Source: Marisa cornuarietis (taxonomy: Eukaryota > Mollusca > Gastropoda > Architaenioglossa > Ampullariidae). From it: a stretch of 64,000 bases of DNA. The notes beneath the pieces were generated by a model. The model was not told the DNA's origin, did no database searches, and saw only the letters and a list, made by a program, of their open reading frames with translations. Each line of letters starts with the position of its first letter. Position 1 is the first letter of the stretch. This document shows, piece by piece, positions 24,489 to 35,964 of the stretch. Made by a program: the position numbers and the translations under genes. The stretch is taken from the NCBI GenBank assembly GCA_004794655.1, contig SMMW01000617.1:15045501-15109500 (forward strand), written 5' to 3'.

Positions 24489-26199
24489 AGGGAGGATGGG
24501 TGTGGGTAAAGATATCTCGAAGATAAGAATAAACCTCTGTTTCATAGCTTCGGCCCCAGAGAGTGGGAATGAATAGAAACGCCTCTATTACTTAGAAAAA
24601 AGGACAGTTGAAAATTCATCAGCTGATTTAATCAGGCCACGAAGAGTTTTTTTTATGTTTTCGTGGAGTTTATCAGTTTTCCCACTTGACGGAAGGCACG
24701 GAAGAACGCAGGGGAGGTAATGCACTTGCTTTTCCAGAGCTCTCTTTACAAGAAGTCTAGTAAGGTGTTAGGAGATTTGTATCAAGGATTGGCTCCACCC
24801 GAAAGGACTAGGTTATTGAGGGTCCGATAGCAAGTGGATTTTTAGAGCTATTTGCATTCCGATTAGGCTTGGGTTTAGGAAATTCCTGTTTGGAGCTATG
24901 GCTTGAGGCTGTTATGGCTTGATGAAGTGTTCGTTCTTTTGAGACCAGATTCTTTAAAAACAGAATTTTATTCGACTTGAGTACTAGGGCTTCTGTATGT
25001 TGAAATGCACTCGTGATTCGTGACAGTGTTTTCTTTCTTGTCATTCAGGTTCTACAGCTTTTCCTGTCTGCAGAGAAGTCAGCCGATCAAAGTTGGCAAG
25101 CCGTGCAGCCACCCACCTCTTCACAGCGAGCGTTAAAGGGAAAAGCAAGACAAATGGTAAGTTGGGCTTACATGAGAGATGCTAACGTTCTGAATATCCG
25201 AGCAAATTCTCGTGCAGCAAAAAAGATCGCTTACTTACAATCCCGACTAAAACACAGGTGTGAGGCCGCTCATGTAGGCAGCCTTGCAGTCGCACGCCAA
25301 TGCTGTCCGTCAGCCCCCTGAGCTATGGACGTCAAAACGCTGGGCATGCTGGGTTTGGAGATTGTGCAGTGATTAAAAGAGCTCAGTCATCAAAAGTTGA
25401 AGGAGTTAGATAGTATTGCTGTGACAAACGAAAATTTTACAAACAGTAATATTAAATTCCAATGTAGATGCTGACTGTTTTGATATGACAATCGTCGTGA
25501 AAGAGCTTAACAGTTCAACGAAATCTGTGTGTGAAAAATAGAGAATGCTGTTGGGGAACTAAATGAACCTCCTTCAAAGCGATTTGCTTTGAAACAGGTT
25601 GTAGTGAGAGTGTAGTTCCTGCAGATCCTCGCTCAGAAACAAAACTAGTGCCCAGCACGCACCCTACGCTTTCAAAGAGAGGACGCGAACAGTACAAGTC
25701 TGTTTGTATTTCTCGTAAGCTATGTCCTTACAGATTGCAAACTATAAATTAAGATCACGCTGGCCAGTGGGTCAAACTCTTGACAGTATCGCAGCATCGC
25801 TAGACATTGTTCTTGTCAAATAGGTCCGCCGCAAAACTGATGATATTGTTTCAGCATCTTTCGATGTTTTCTTTTTTTCTTTTGAGAAAGAATCCACACA
25901 CTATGGCGACCTTCATAAGTCGGACCGAAGCTATGTTTTAGACGATATTGTAAGTTTACAATTCATTTGGTCATACATGATTCAGAACGTCAATATCTCT
26001 TATTTAAGACCAATTTACCATCTGACTTTCTTTTCCCTTTAAGTGCGGACAATGGTGCCTTATCTTTAAGTATTGACAGCAATGCCTTCATGTCACTGAC
26101 GGTTTTCTTGTCTTTTTATAAGTTCAGGATTTTGCCGAAAAGACAAAGAAACCCCAGGCTACGTCTGCAAACCATTCGGCACATCGAATACGTCAGTGG

Positions 26200-26220
26200 T
26201 GTGCGTGCGTGCGTGCGTGC

Positions 26221-26252
<32 letters not shown>
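26200..26252. repeat. (GTGC)n then (GT)n microsatellite
   Basis: GTGC units at 26200-26220 pass into a pure 30-bp GT run. Confidence 0.95.
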
Positions 26253-26255
<3 letters not shown>

Positions 26256-27325
26256 AAGTCCGGACAATGGTACCTGTTCTTTAAATACTGTAAACAAAAT
26301 AGTTGGCCTGACACTTTCTCCTGGTCTTTACGCTTTCATAATCTTGTGTCTGTTAAAAAGAAGTCGTTGAGCATAGCCTGCACTAAGCGTGTTATTAAGA
26401 CGCTGTAGATTTGTGGACAAAGTGCACCACGAACATACCACAAGGAAAAGATGAGGGTCAGCAGATGAGAAAGTGACAAGAATGTATTCCTTTCTTGAGA
26501 CTCTGAGAAAGAAAGGAAAATGGAAATCCAGCAAATCGCTCTTCCAGAAAGGTTACATACAAATATATATTTACATAAAACTCACACAAGCACAGTTCCT
26601 TGGCCCAGACAAGTGCTATTTACACAACACAAGCTGCAGAGAGCAGGGCTATGAAAGAGGAAGGATTCATTATTGTCAGCGGGTCCAGAAGGTTAAAGGT
26701 GAGACCAAACAGTAGAAACACACTGAAGAAGACCGTCAGCTTTACTTACCTGGCAACAGTAGAGGAGAATAATAAACAACCATAAACAGCAAAAAAAAAT
26801 CGAAAGCAAATAATGAGTGCTTATTGTTTTAAACACTTGAAAACAATTCACAGAAATATTAGTGTCGGTGGTGCTGCTAATCTGTGAGCTAGAGATTTAG
26901 CTCTAAAAATAATATTCCATTATGCTTACGTTCTCTTACCTTAGTAATTCAGAGAACAATCGTAGTAAAAGTGTATTTATTTCTCGAAAATATATCGCTA
27001 TAAACAAATAAAGAACTTTAGTTGGAAACTAAATTAGGCTGATGGTTAAGAAGGTCCAGTTATGCCAGGAGAGAAATCGCCACTCTTCTAGAATGAAGCT
27101 TGTAAGTGTAAATGACACAAATGTGTCGAAAGGACTTCTAGGGAAGAATGGTATATCACTACGACTCTTTGGCCTCCATGGGAATTATGTCGTTCGATGC
27201 CCGGATGACCGTAAAAGAGACAGAATGACAACTCTGTTGCACACTTGGGCGGGCATTGTCCAAATCTGCATCACTCAGGCGTTATGAGTTAACATTAAAA
27301 TGTTCAACTAAATTTAAAGACCAGA

Positions 27326-27588
27326 GGCCAGTAGCACAACACATTTCTAATTTTAAACACTTTTAGGCCTTAACTCTATTTAGATAATCAGTTTAAAGTG
27401 CACACCACAAATTCAGAATTTTAAAAACTAAAACTGTTTTAAGTAAGATAAAGTTGTTTAAGTTTGACTTTCCGTCCTGTCAGTACAATTTTTTGTATGT
27501 TTTTGTGCAATGTATCTAAATAGCAGAGAAGAGATTTTGCTTCTTTAGAACAGTTTTAAGGTTTAGAAAGATGTCGTGCAACTCAGCC
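27326..27588. mobile_element. MITE, copy 2 of 3 (263 bp)
   Basis: It starts GGCCAGTAGCACAACACATT. The right end, reverse-complemented, reads GGCTGAGTTGCACGACATC, so the ends are imperfect inverted repeats of about 40 bp. Length matches copy 3 exactly and the two agree over nearly the whole interior (for example AAGTAAGATAAAGTTGTTTA and CAGAGAAGAGATTTTGCTTC). CAGA is present directly on both flanks. No coding capacity. Confidence 0.8.
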
Positions 27589-27693
27589 CAGAGCATGTCG
27601 TGTTCTAAAGACTCCATTCGTAGCTCTAATTAACACATTGAAGAGCAGAAAGAAAACCAAGTTTTGTGAATCTGAATAAAAACTTCCGCAGCT

Positions 27694-27804
27694 CACGTGT
27701 CCCTAAGCCACTGGGAGGGAAGTATAAAGACTGATGGTAGTCTCTTGTGCAGCCAATAGCAGACGCTTTACGCTATAAAAGGACCGAGCTAGCTAGTCTG
27801 ACAA
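27694..27804 (+). promoter_or_regulatory. Promoter-like cluster: E-box, CCAAT, TATA
   Basis: CACGTG lies at 27694-27699, CCAAT at 27753-27757 and TATAAAAGG at 27774-27782. A start site would be expected near 27804, giving classical polymerase II spacing (CCAAT about 50 bp and TATA about 30 bp upstream). The first ATG downstream (27819) opens a frame of only about 21 codons. No obvious gene follows, so either a first exon splices far downstream, this is the promoter of a lost or non-coding transcript, or the match is by chance. Confidence 0.35.
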
Positions 27805-28178
27805 ACGAGGCTCGGTAAATGAAAGTTGTCAAAACAGAAAAAGTAGAGAACATTGTTTGCTGCTTTGAATGCAGATCACCATAGCTTTATTTATTTCCCA
27901 AATGATTCGAGTATTGTGTGCTCCACAACGGTTGTATTGCCTATGCTGCCCAAGTCTCAGTTACACACATACGAGTGTTGGGAACACCCTGTAGATTTTC
28001 ATGCTTGAGATTTTTGTACCTAAATAGTTGCCAAATATTGTTGGACAGTGAAGACTTACTGTTAACTCACTAATCCATTTCATCTTCCCATCATTCGTCA
28101 TGTAACTTATCCTACGCTAACCTCGCCGGCTTCTGCGGAGTCTGGTATAATTAACTCCTTTCCCTCGTTCTTCTTCTG

Positions 28179-28221
<43 letters not shown>

Positions 28222-28812
28222 CGCTTGTTTTTTGTACATTGTGCAAATCCACGTGGTTCTTTCGATCCTAACCAAATTTTTGCAGCACTTCACGTGTACG
28301 CTCAAAGTTTTCAGACTATACGAGGTTTGTCAATATTGCGCAGAAGCCACTTACTTGTAATTGGTATGTTATCCATTAAGAGGTGTTTAATTAATGGTTT
28401 CAAATTAAAATCAACACAGAGCAAATTGTGGCAATAATTCTGACATCAAAATCATTTTACAGGGCGCCCTATAAGATAGGAGACTGGTAGCGAAGTAACC
28501 CTCGAAGCTCAAACACTGATCCTGCCGCAGTTCACCTGTCACACATGGGGCACATCTGTTTCGCATCACTAACGACGAGGACATTACTTACTGATTAAAT
28601 TGACTTTGACTCCAAAGAAGTTGTAGATGCATCGTTACCAGTAAAATCACAGAAGAGCTGTACATCAAAGAAACACGAAAAATTAATTCCGGTTGGTGCT
28701 TGTTAAGTCCTCCACCAGCAACATTTAAATGGATTTTACCTAAACAGCTTGAAAAACGATCACTCCATGATCTAATACACTTATTTACTTCCGAAGATAG
28801 ACTGAAAGTTTT
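27805..28812. other. No recognised gene
   Basis: Between the promoter-like cluster and the Tigger relic. A plus-strand frame at about 28590-28705 is rich in Lys and Ser but too short to assign. Coding sequence of the Tigger transposase upstream of its C-terminal tail is not recognisable here. Confidence 0.4.
28180..28217. repeat. (GT)n microsatellite
   Basis: An uninterrupted 38-bp GT run. Confidence 0.95.
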
Positions 28813-29169
28813 ATGACAGCATTTACTGACTCCAAACTCTCTCGCAACATTTTACGAAAGAGAAATCCCCTTTCTATTGACGAAATATGTGAAGAAGTTG
28901 CGGGTGTGACACACAGCTGTGATGGAGTCGATAGCAACGCCGGAAGTGACGACGACGACGACGACGACTATTCTGAATCAGCAGGTCCACCACCGACTGT
29001 GTCCAAAGCCCTCACAGCGCTGGAGAAGTTACAGAAGTTTGCCTTCGGCGCACCTGAGGGCAGCAAAATTTTCGGACACTTGCAAAGTGCGGAAACTGTT
29101 ATGTTGCAAATACAAGCGCAACGCACAAGACAGGTTACCTTGGATGAGTTCATCCCCACGGGGAAATAA
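28813..29169 (+). pseudogene. C-terminal tail of a Tigger-like transposase
   Basis: The 118-residue frame begins at an ATG that is probably internal to the original gene. It carries an acidic run (GSDDDDDDDYSES, residues 44-56), a helix of the ALTALEKLQKFAF type and a Gln-Thr-Leu-Asp-Glu-Phe-like ending (RQVTLDEFIP). Acidic linker, 'ALxxLexl' helix and terminal 'Q.tL.dFf' are recurrent at the C-terminus of Tigger/jerky-family transposases. The DNA-binding and DDE catalytic domains are absent upstream in any frame I could follow, so it cannot transpose. The open frame may be chance survival or a domesticated fragment. Confidence 0.45.
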
Positions 29170-29388
29170 AGAACTGTATAAAAACGGTAAGAACGTTGCT
29201 TCTCAACTGTTCCACTGTTACAACGTAATATATTTAGACAGGATTGTGACATGCGGTGCCTATCATACTTTCTCTATGTTTTGATGTAATCTGAAGCAAA
29301 TAAAAGTGTTTTCTTGATGTAACATTTTCATCGATTTAACGTTGACTTTTGGCGGTCCCTTGAGAAAAGTAAAATTAAAGTTTTACTG
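28813..29388 (+). mobile_element. 3' end of a Tigger/pogo-like DNA transposon
   Basis: The last 50 bp read GGCGGTCCCTTGAG, then AAATTAAAG and TTTTACTG, followed by TA at 29389-29390. Pogo/Tigger elements end in ACTG (CAGT at the other end), duplicate TA on insertion and often carry a 'GGTCCCTTGA' block in the terminal repeat. Upstream lies a C-terminal tail of the type found in Tigger transposases, with an AATAAA at 29299-29304. I did not find the matching 5' terminal repeat, so the element is probably 5'-truncated. Confidence 0.55.
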
Positions 29389-29390
29389 TA

Positions 29391-30895
29391 TACATTGTCA
29401 GTATCTATCGATATCTGCACAATGTCGCGAACGATACAGAAGGAATAATCGCGAAAGCACTGATCAATCACTGATAGCGTATCAAGTTTATTTTGAAACT
29501 GGTTTGCAAGGCATACGTCTCGGTCCTTTGTCTTTATCATGCCTGCGTGCATCTATGCCAACGTGCATGCAGTCTATTACTGTGTACTATTTATTTATCC
29601 CCTCTCATGGACGTGTGAAAGTGCACAGTACAAGGTGAAGGCTTCTAGTAGGTCAGGATTCAGGGAGGCAAATCTAGATGATGCTGCCAGGACACCGGAG
29701 CTAACGTGTCTGGTACATTGAACCCGACACGAGTGATAATTACCGATTCTTTTATATAGGCGTTATTACTGACGAAAAGTAAGATGATCTGGACAGCTGT
29801 TCCTTATCTGAACGCTATTTTCTCTGAGGGTGTAGTAAAGCGGAAGAAGACCGAATACCCAGGACTTGGCGAGCCCTCATTATCTGGTTCACAAGCAGTC
29901 GAAGATTTTGGAATGTTTTTTCACTGATTGGAGCAGATAGACTGCCAAAATATTGAATCGACTTAATAATAGTTTTTTTCATATATTTTTTAGTGCTAAC
30001 GGGCGAAAAATTTGATCAACGTGCTAAAGGCATAGTGGTGAGTAATTTATTTTCTAACGATTGGGTATATAATTTACGAAACATTGGGTAAATAACCTGC
30101 TTCCTTTCTCGAGATACCATAATTGAAAATATCACTATGCGCAACAAATGGTCAACAACACAAATGTTATTATTTATATGGATGCGTTTATTACAGTCCA
30201 AGGAGAGAGCAGAGGCCATACGCTAATAAGTCGTGTTTGTGGACAATCGTGACAGCACGAGTTTGGCATCGTCCTTGTAGAGAAAAAGTAAACAGCCCTA
30301 AACCTTTAAAGGGTTTCCAGAGATTTGTTGAAAGATGGATGAATATCTCCATGCTCCTTGCACTGGAGTGGCACTGCGCATGTCAGAGCGATTCCATGCA
30401 GTAAAAACTTCCGTTCACGGTGTTTTCAGTGTGGCAGCTCTTCTTTTTATCCAGTTTTGCTTGATGATCTGTCACAATAAGAGTGTCTAACGAAAGAAGG
30501 TAGTCATGCTTGGTGCTAATTATGCTATATTTGGATACTGTGCGTGCAAGGGAAGGAAATAAGGCCTGTCATTTCCTTTGATTCGGCAACAAAAGCTGAA
30601 CCTCAAAAGGTAGCAAGTACTTGTTCATGCACCTTCAGAATTGAAAGAGCCCCAATATAACCTCTGCACTTTGTCACAGAATGCTTCTTGACATTAAAGT
30701 ACGTGTGTATGTTTTATTTTGGTTTTGTTGACATAACACTTTCCCATAATAATTACTGAAACAAAAGCTGCACATAACGGCGTGTTCACTCAAACGTTGA
30801 CTGGGACAAACTGTTTGTTAATGGACAATGTCAGGTGTTAAAATTGTCCTCAGATATTACTCCCCTCTTTTCTAGTCAGTGCTCTTGTCATAGAA
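29391..30895. other. No recognised gene
   Basis: AT-rich sequence. Frames at 29342-29721 and 30123-30404 have no recognisable features. I see no repeat or RNA gene. Confidence 0.5.
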
Positions 30896-31150
30896 AGTGG
30901 ATAGCGGAGTGGTTAAAGCGCAGGCGTTCGAACTGAGAGGCGCGCCGGTTCAATACCCCTGTAGCGCATCTTACTTTCCCCCAATCGACCCAGCTGGCGG
31001 GAATGTGTACCTGACTCCAAGAGGGTTTGGGAAAGGTAAGGCAGTGAAGGAGAGGGGAGTCACCGTCCTCACATAAAGATGGCCCTGAGAAAAATAATAC
31101 CTCTCCCCAACGACCTAGAAAATAATGGTCATGGGACGACCTACTTTTAT
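30896..31150 (+). mobile_element. tRNA-derived SINE, about 250 bp
   Basis: An A box TAGCGGAGTGG (30902-30912) and a B box GGTTCAATACC (30947-30957, consensus GGTTCGANNCC) lie 45 bp apart at the head. The body of about 190 bp is unrelated to tRNA and includes CCCAATCGACCCAGCTGG and ATAAAGATGGCC. The acceptor stem is not conserved, so this is a SINE rather than a tRNA gene. Its body differs from the SINE at 4671 and 46690. Confidence 0.6.
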
Positions 31151-32322
31151 TTATACTCTGTTTATGCTTGATTTAGTGGATAAATATTTATAATTTAGAA
31201 AATCTTGGTTCAGCTTATTTCTCTGCACAGTATTACAACTTTTCCATAACGTATTTGGTTTTTCAGAAACTTTGCTAACTTGTCATTTTATTACTTTTTT
31301 CTATTGTGTTCAGTTGGGGCAGTAGTTACGAAGCGAAAGTCGTTACCTCAAGGCAAAATAGGAAAACTTAAGGAAGAGTGTTTTGTTTACGAATTTATAA
31401 AGCGGTTTCCAGACCCCGAGGACACTACTTCATGCTTCTTGACACCAGAGATCATTTGCCCCCGCTTTATAAATACTAATGCAGGGTTAAAACAAGTAAG
31501 ACCCTCTCCTTGAATTCTCTATGTTGCCCCAGGGCAGCAACTTACCTTCTCTTCATAACCAAGGCTTCTGGTGGACATTGTTCATTGGAACCAGGCAGCC
31601 TGCAAACCCCATTGAAGCCTCCACTCAGGAAGCCCCCCCCCAGTCAGGATTTAGGGTGAGAATTTATAGGTGTGGGGGATGGGGGAAGGGAAGAAAGAAT
31701 TAGCGTGTTTCAGGTGTCTTTGCTCTCAGGCAATCCAAATTTATGAACTGTTTTTTTTTAGAATGAACAGTATTTCAGCTTAAAATATTCTGATAACCAT
31801 ACATAAAGTTCCATTTATATATTTGCCAAATCACCTAAGTAAATATAAAGGAAAAAAGTGTAAAGGACTGTGTCGTGTTTCCAGGTAAAATACTCTATTA
31901 TAGACAGCCTCCACAAATATGCAGTAAGCTGAATAATGATTAACAAAATGATTCTCAGACGTGAGGAAAGAAAGCAAAAACGCAATTACAAAGAGTGATA
32001 GACAAATTCAAAATGTTCGGCCATATATTGTAGCAGATTCAGGTACACTGGCGGATAAAGAAATACATTTTTCAACACATGTTATCTTATCACAAGACTG
32101 ACCGTCAGAATCAAGCCCACAGCCTGAGAGATAAGAACGAATTACACTTAAGGAGAAAATCAACAAAGCAATCGTTCAGTCAAATTTTAACTTTACCGGT
32201 TTTAAAGAATTTTAATTTTTCTAATACCATTATGTGAGGGCTGTCTTGTCTTGTGAGAAACATCACACTCCAACGAACTAATCGTGACCACTAGTGTTGA
32301 ATTTGTGCATTGGTTGAACAAT

Positions 32323-32325
<3 letters not shown>

Positions 32326-32410
<85 letters not shown>
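32326..32410. repeat. (AC)n microsatellite
   Basis: An uninterrupted AC run of about 85 bp. Confidence 0.98.
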
Positions 32411-32414
<4 letters not shown>

Positions 32415-32703
32415 TATGAATTAGTATCCTTTTTCTTTCATGGATAGATAATTCTATCTGTAGTCTTAATGATTTTCCAATCTCTATTATATTCATTTAT
32501 GCTCGATGCCAAATCCAGCATGTTGTTTTAATCTGAAGCTACGCAACCGGATGTATGTACTGGCTCGAGTCTGCCTACAAACGATCAAAGGGGTTTGACA
32601 ATAGACGCACTGTTGGTGCGCGCTGCGAGATACGAATCCTTCTCTCCACAGGTTTCTGGGATTTACAACTGATCTTTGTTGCCACAGGCCACGGGCTGAG
32701 CTC

Positions 32704-32788
<85 letters not shown>
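32704..32788. repeat. (AAT)n microsatellite
   Basis: About 28 uninterrupted ATA/AAT units, giving spurious poly-Ile frames on both strands. Confidence 0.98.
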
Positions 32789-33069
32789 GAGCAAAATCCC
32801 GTCTTTAAGACCTTCCGTATTGCCACCCCTCTTAGATACAACTCAAAATTTCACTGTATTAATGTCAAAAAACGAGTACCTGCAAAAGCGACTTAGACCA
32901 ACAGTTTGTGTTCTGTTACATTTTTGAAGAGTTTGTGAGCTGCAAAGTAATAAGTGCAATAAGTAATAAGTAATAAGTCGACCATGTGCCCTACACGTTC
33001 TCAGAAATAACGTAAAGCAAATTTAAGTACATTTTAAAAGCGACTGTTTCCGTATTGGGTGATCTGTTG

Positions 33070-33245
33070 TTTCGACTCAAAGCTATATCACCTTAGCCAC
33101 ATCGACCACCCGCCTGAGTCAAATCGACCCCGCCATAACCGTATCGTCCCACGTAAAACTACATTGTCCCATTCGTCTTTTAGGTCTGGCTCGATTCGAC
33201 TTTTGCTGTTTCGACGATCTGGTATTGGTGGGTTCAGTTCGACTC
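33070..33245. repeat. Degenerate phased repeat around ATCGACC/ATCGTCC
   Basis: The core ATCGACC or a one- or two-base variant recurs: CATCGACC (33098), AATCGACC (33122), TATCGTCC (33142), CATTGTCC (33163), then ATTCGAC (33193), TTCGACG (33208) and TTCGACT (33237). Spacings are mostly 20-30 bp. It may be a decayed minisatellite or the interior of an unrecognised mobile element. Confidence 0.4.
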
Positions 33246-33696
33246 GGAGAAAAAAATAGATTACACGCTGGTAAGTCTATAGAGTTTACACAAGAGAATT
33301 TTAAAGACAAGTGGGTCTAAGATTTTATCTTCTAGCGCATTAGCATTGTGCGTTGGAGAGATACAAGGCTTCAAAATTACGTGGGCACGTAGGAGGTCCT
33401 TAGATGTGACCAAATAAACCCACTCACTCACTCCTGTATTATTTTTTAAAGCTAAATCTCTTTTTTCAAGTGTTCGAAACATGAAAAACTCATTATTTGC
33501 TTCCGATTTTTGTTGCTTATTCTCGCTTATTATTCTCCTCTACTGTTGCCAGATAAGTAGAGTTGACAGTCTTTTTCAGTGTGGTTTCTACTGTTTGGTC
33601 TCACCTTTAACCTTCTGGACCTGCCGACAGCATTGAATCATACCTCTTCCATGTCCCAAATATCCAGAGGCATATTACTACACGAACACACACACG

Positions 33697-33698
<2 letters not shown>

Positions 33699-33750
<52 letters not shown>
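33699..33750. repeat. (CA)n microsatellite
   Basis: A 52-bp CA run preceded by interrupted CGAACACA units. Confidence 0.97.
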
Positions 33751-33755
<5 letters not shown>

Positions 33756-35234
33756 GCACATTCGAGATAGCTATATAGATAAAGAGAGAGATTTAGGAAC
33801 AAACTTCTAGAAGCAGGAGCAGAACTCTTCAAGTAAGTACATGCAATTTTCTCTCATATACCGACATTAGAGATGATGGCATGCACACAAATTTCAGTTG
33901 ATTGAAACGCCATCTAGAAATCCTCTGCAGGTCAAGTTCGGCTTTCAAGAGGGCTTTACCCTCGATATTAAAGGTGGTATGAAGTTACCCTTCTCCGAAT
34001 GCTGGCCTAAGGCAAGAGGACTTTATCCAAACGACCGGATATTGTTTCTGACGGGTCAGGCGGCTGAGATGGATGGACACTCGACGAAGTATGACGAAAA
34101 TGATTGTCAAATAAACGCTGTACCTATCAGACACACGACTTTCCGACAGGGTTACATTCTATCCCTCTCGCTGCCTGGTCCTAGTAAGTCATTAGTAGCG
34201 GGAAGTGAAGCTAGTGGTCTCCTCCTCTAAAACCAGAAACCCCCCACCCCCATTGAGATTTCTAGCACTTTCGCAAATAAATGCTTGGTGGGTAAGATAG
34301 ACACACGAGAGAAAAAAATCTGAACAAAGTGTGATGATAGCTATGAACATAACACCCAGTAGAGGGCGCTGTGTTTGCGGAGGCCAGAATAAATGATGCG
34401 TTTCCTTTCGTCTGGAGGTTCCCGTGGAGGGAGAACTCTCGGTCGGCTCCATACAGTATGTATACAACGGCAGATAGGTTTACTTCCCCTTCTGCCTTGG
34501 ATTCAGACGCCGGCTCTTCTGTGTTAAGAGGACTCTGCTTGGGAAACTGGTTTAGTCTTCGGAAATTACTTATCGATGTCAAAGCTTATTTCCTTGTTCA
34601 TCATGTCGAATAGAAGAGATCTGAAGGGATTTAGACAGGAAATGAAGCAAGTATGCCATGGTGATATGATGAAAATAATGACAGCGACGGTAACAATGAT
34701 GTGGATGAGAACGACGATGTCGATCGGGAAACAGTAGCAATGACAACCACAACGATGATGCATGATGGACTGAGTTTTTTCTTAACTTCTTGATGTCGGA
34801 GACGTGCTACTTCTTGATCTCATTCGTCTTTTTTGTCTCTGATTTTCTTTTGTAATGTAGACTTTATTTAATAGCTTGGATATGTTGGGTACCTTCTTGT
34901 AATCTTTGTTTTTGTACAGTTTTTTCACTTTTGTTAAAACAAGGAACACTTTCTAGCTGTGGCATGGCACACTCTTAAGGAATCCGATATTTGAGCAATA
35001 CTGAGAGGAATAGAGGAGCTGGAACAAAATGAAGCCTAGGGAATAAAGGGTGGTGGTGATGCCCATTTTACTTTACACAAAACTGTTAAAATGAACTTAA
35101 ATAAACTGATGTCAGGAACAGGGTAAATGGCAATGGAAGACATATCTCAGGAGGCAGCAGAGTAACAAGGCTTTCTACAGGGCTCAAACTGCTTTGAAGG
35201 AGTAAGAATCAGAATAAATAAATAACAAGCAAAG

Positions 35235-35545
35235 AAAGAAAGAAGCGAAAAGATTGAGAGAGAGAGTTAGAGAAAGAGAAAAAATATGAGTGAGTGGGTA
35301 AGTGTAACAAGAAGTGAGAGAAACAGTGGGAGAGAATAAGAGAGGAAGAGAGAGACTGAGAGAATAAGAAAGAAGTTGAGAGAGACCAAGACATAGAGAA
35401 AAAAGCGTGAGGGGACTGAGTGATAAAGTGCGAGAAAAGAGAGATCAGTGAGAGAGGAAACAAGTGAGAGAGTGTGAGGGAGATTAAGAGAGTGAGTGCA
35501 TGAAAAAGAACGTTAGGGAGAGTGAAATAGTGAGAGTGAGGGAAG
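35235..35545. repeat. Long purine-strand GAGA/GTGAGAGA tract
   Basis: About 310 bp in which the plus strand is mostly A and G, with repeated GAGAGA, AGTGAGAGA and GAGGGA phrases. The minus strand therefore reads as spurious Ser/Leu-rich frames. Confidence 0.8.
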
Positions 35546-35863
35546 AGTATCCATAACCAGCCAACACGAGTTTCTCCGACTTTTTCCCTCCACGAAAGCC
35601 TTACTCCTAATGCTGCAATCAATAGCGATAGCTTAGTTTATGATTTGAATTCTGTCAGTAGTCTAGACATTAATGAGCCGTACTTGCAGGTTTTCCCTAG
35701 CTTTGTAATCCATTGAAATGTTACTTAAGAGTCTAGTATATATAATAATATGTACATTTTCAACCCCAACTTGTGTGAAAAGTATTTCCTGGATGGAGAG
35801 GGAGCCAGAGAAAGGGTTTATCCATGCTACTCTAGGGAGCATTTATTTTAGATACCAAGGTCA

Positions 35864-35964
35864 AGGGTTACCCCAGATGTCAGAAGAGAAGGTTACTCGA
35901 GGTTCCCAAGAAGGAGTTTATTCCCGAATGCCAAAGGAAGAAGGGTCACCCCGGGTGCCAAACA
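35864..35964. repeat. Degenerate minisatellite, about 26-bp unit
   Basis: Four phrases begin GGGTTACCCC, GGTTACTCG, GTTTATTCCC and GGGTCACCCC and end in GAAGAGAA, AGAAGGA, GGAAGAA and AAACAA. Successive starts are about 26, 25 and 27 bp apart, with a TGCCA-like core in each. Confidence 0.45.

Larger units (their letters stand above)
21177..27325. other. No recognised gene; simple repeats and one CpG-richer patch
   Basis: The patch at about 21480-21720 is more GC- and CpG-rich than its surroundings and could be regulatory, but no core-promoter element is clear. The rest is AT-rich with the arrays listed. Frames at 24090, 25013 and 27042 show no family features. Confidence 0.45.
31151..33069. 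other. No recognised gene; two long simple repeats
   Basis: Frames at 31280 and 31521 are short and featureless. The (AC)n and (AAT)n arrays are listed separately. Confidence 0.5.

Noticed and set aside
25013..25321. Plus-strand frame of 102 codons after a CATTCAG acceptor-like site
   Set aside because: No domain, no donor, no polyadenylation signal and ordinary base composition.
33898..34230. Plus-strand frame of 110 codons
   Set aside because: The composition looks protein-like in places but matches no family I know and has no supporting splice or polyadenylation signals.
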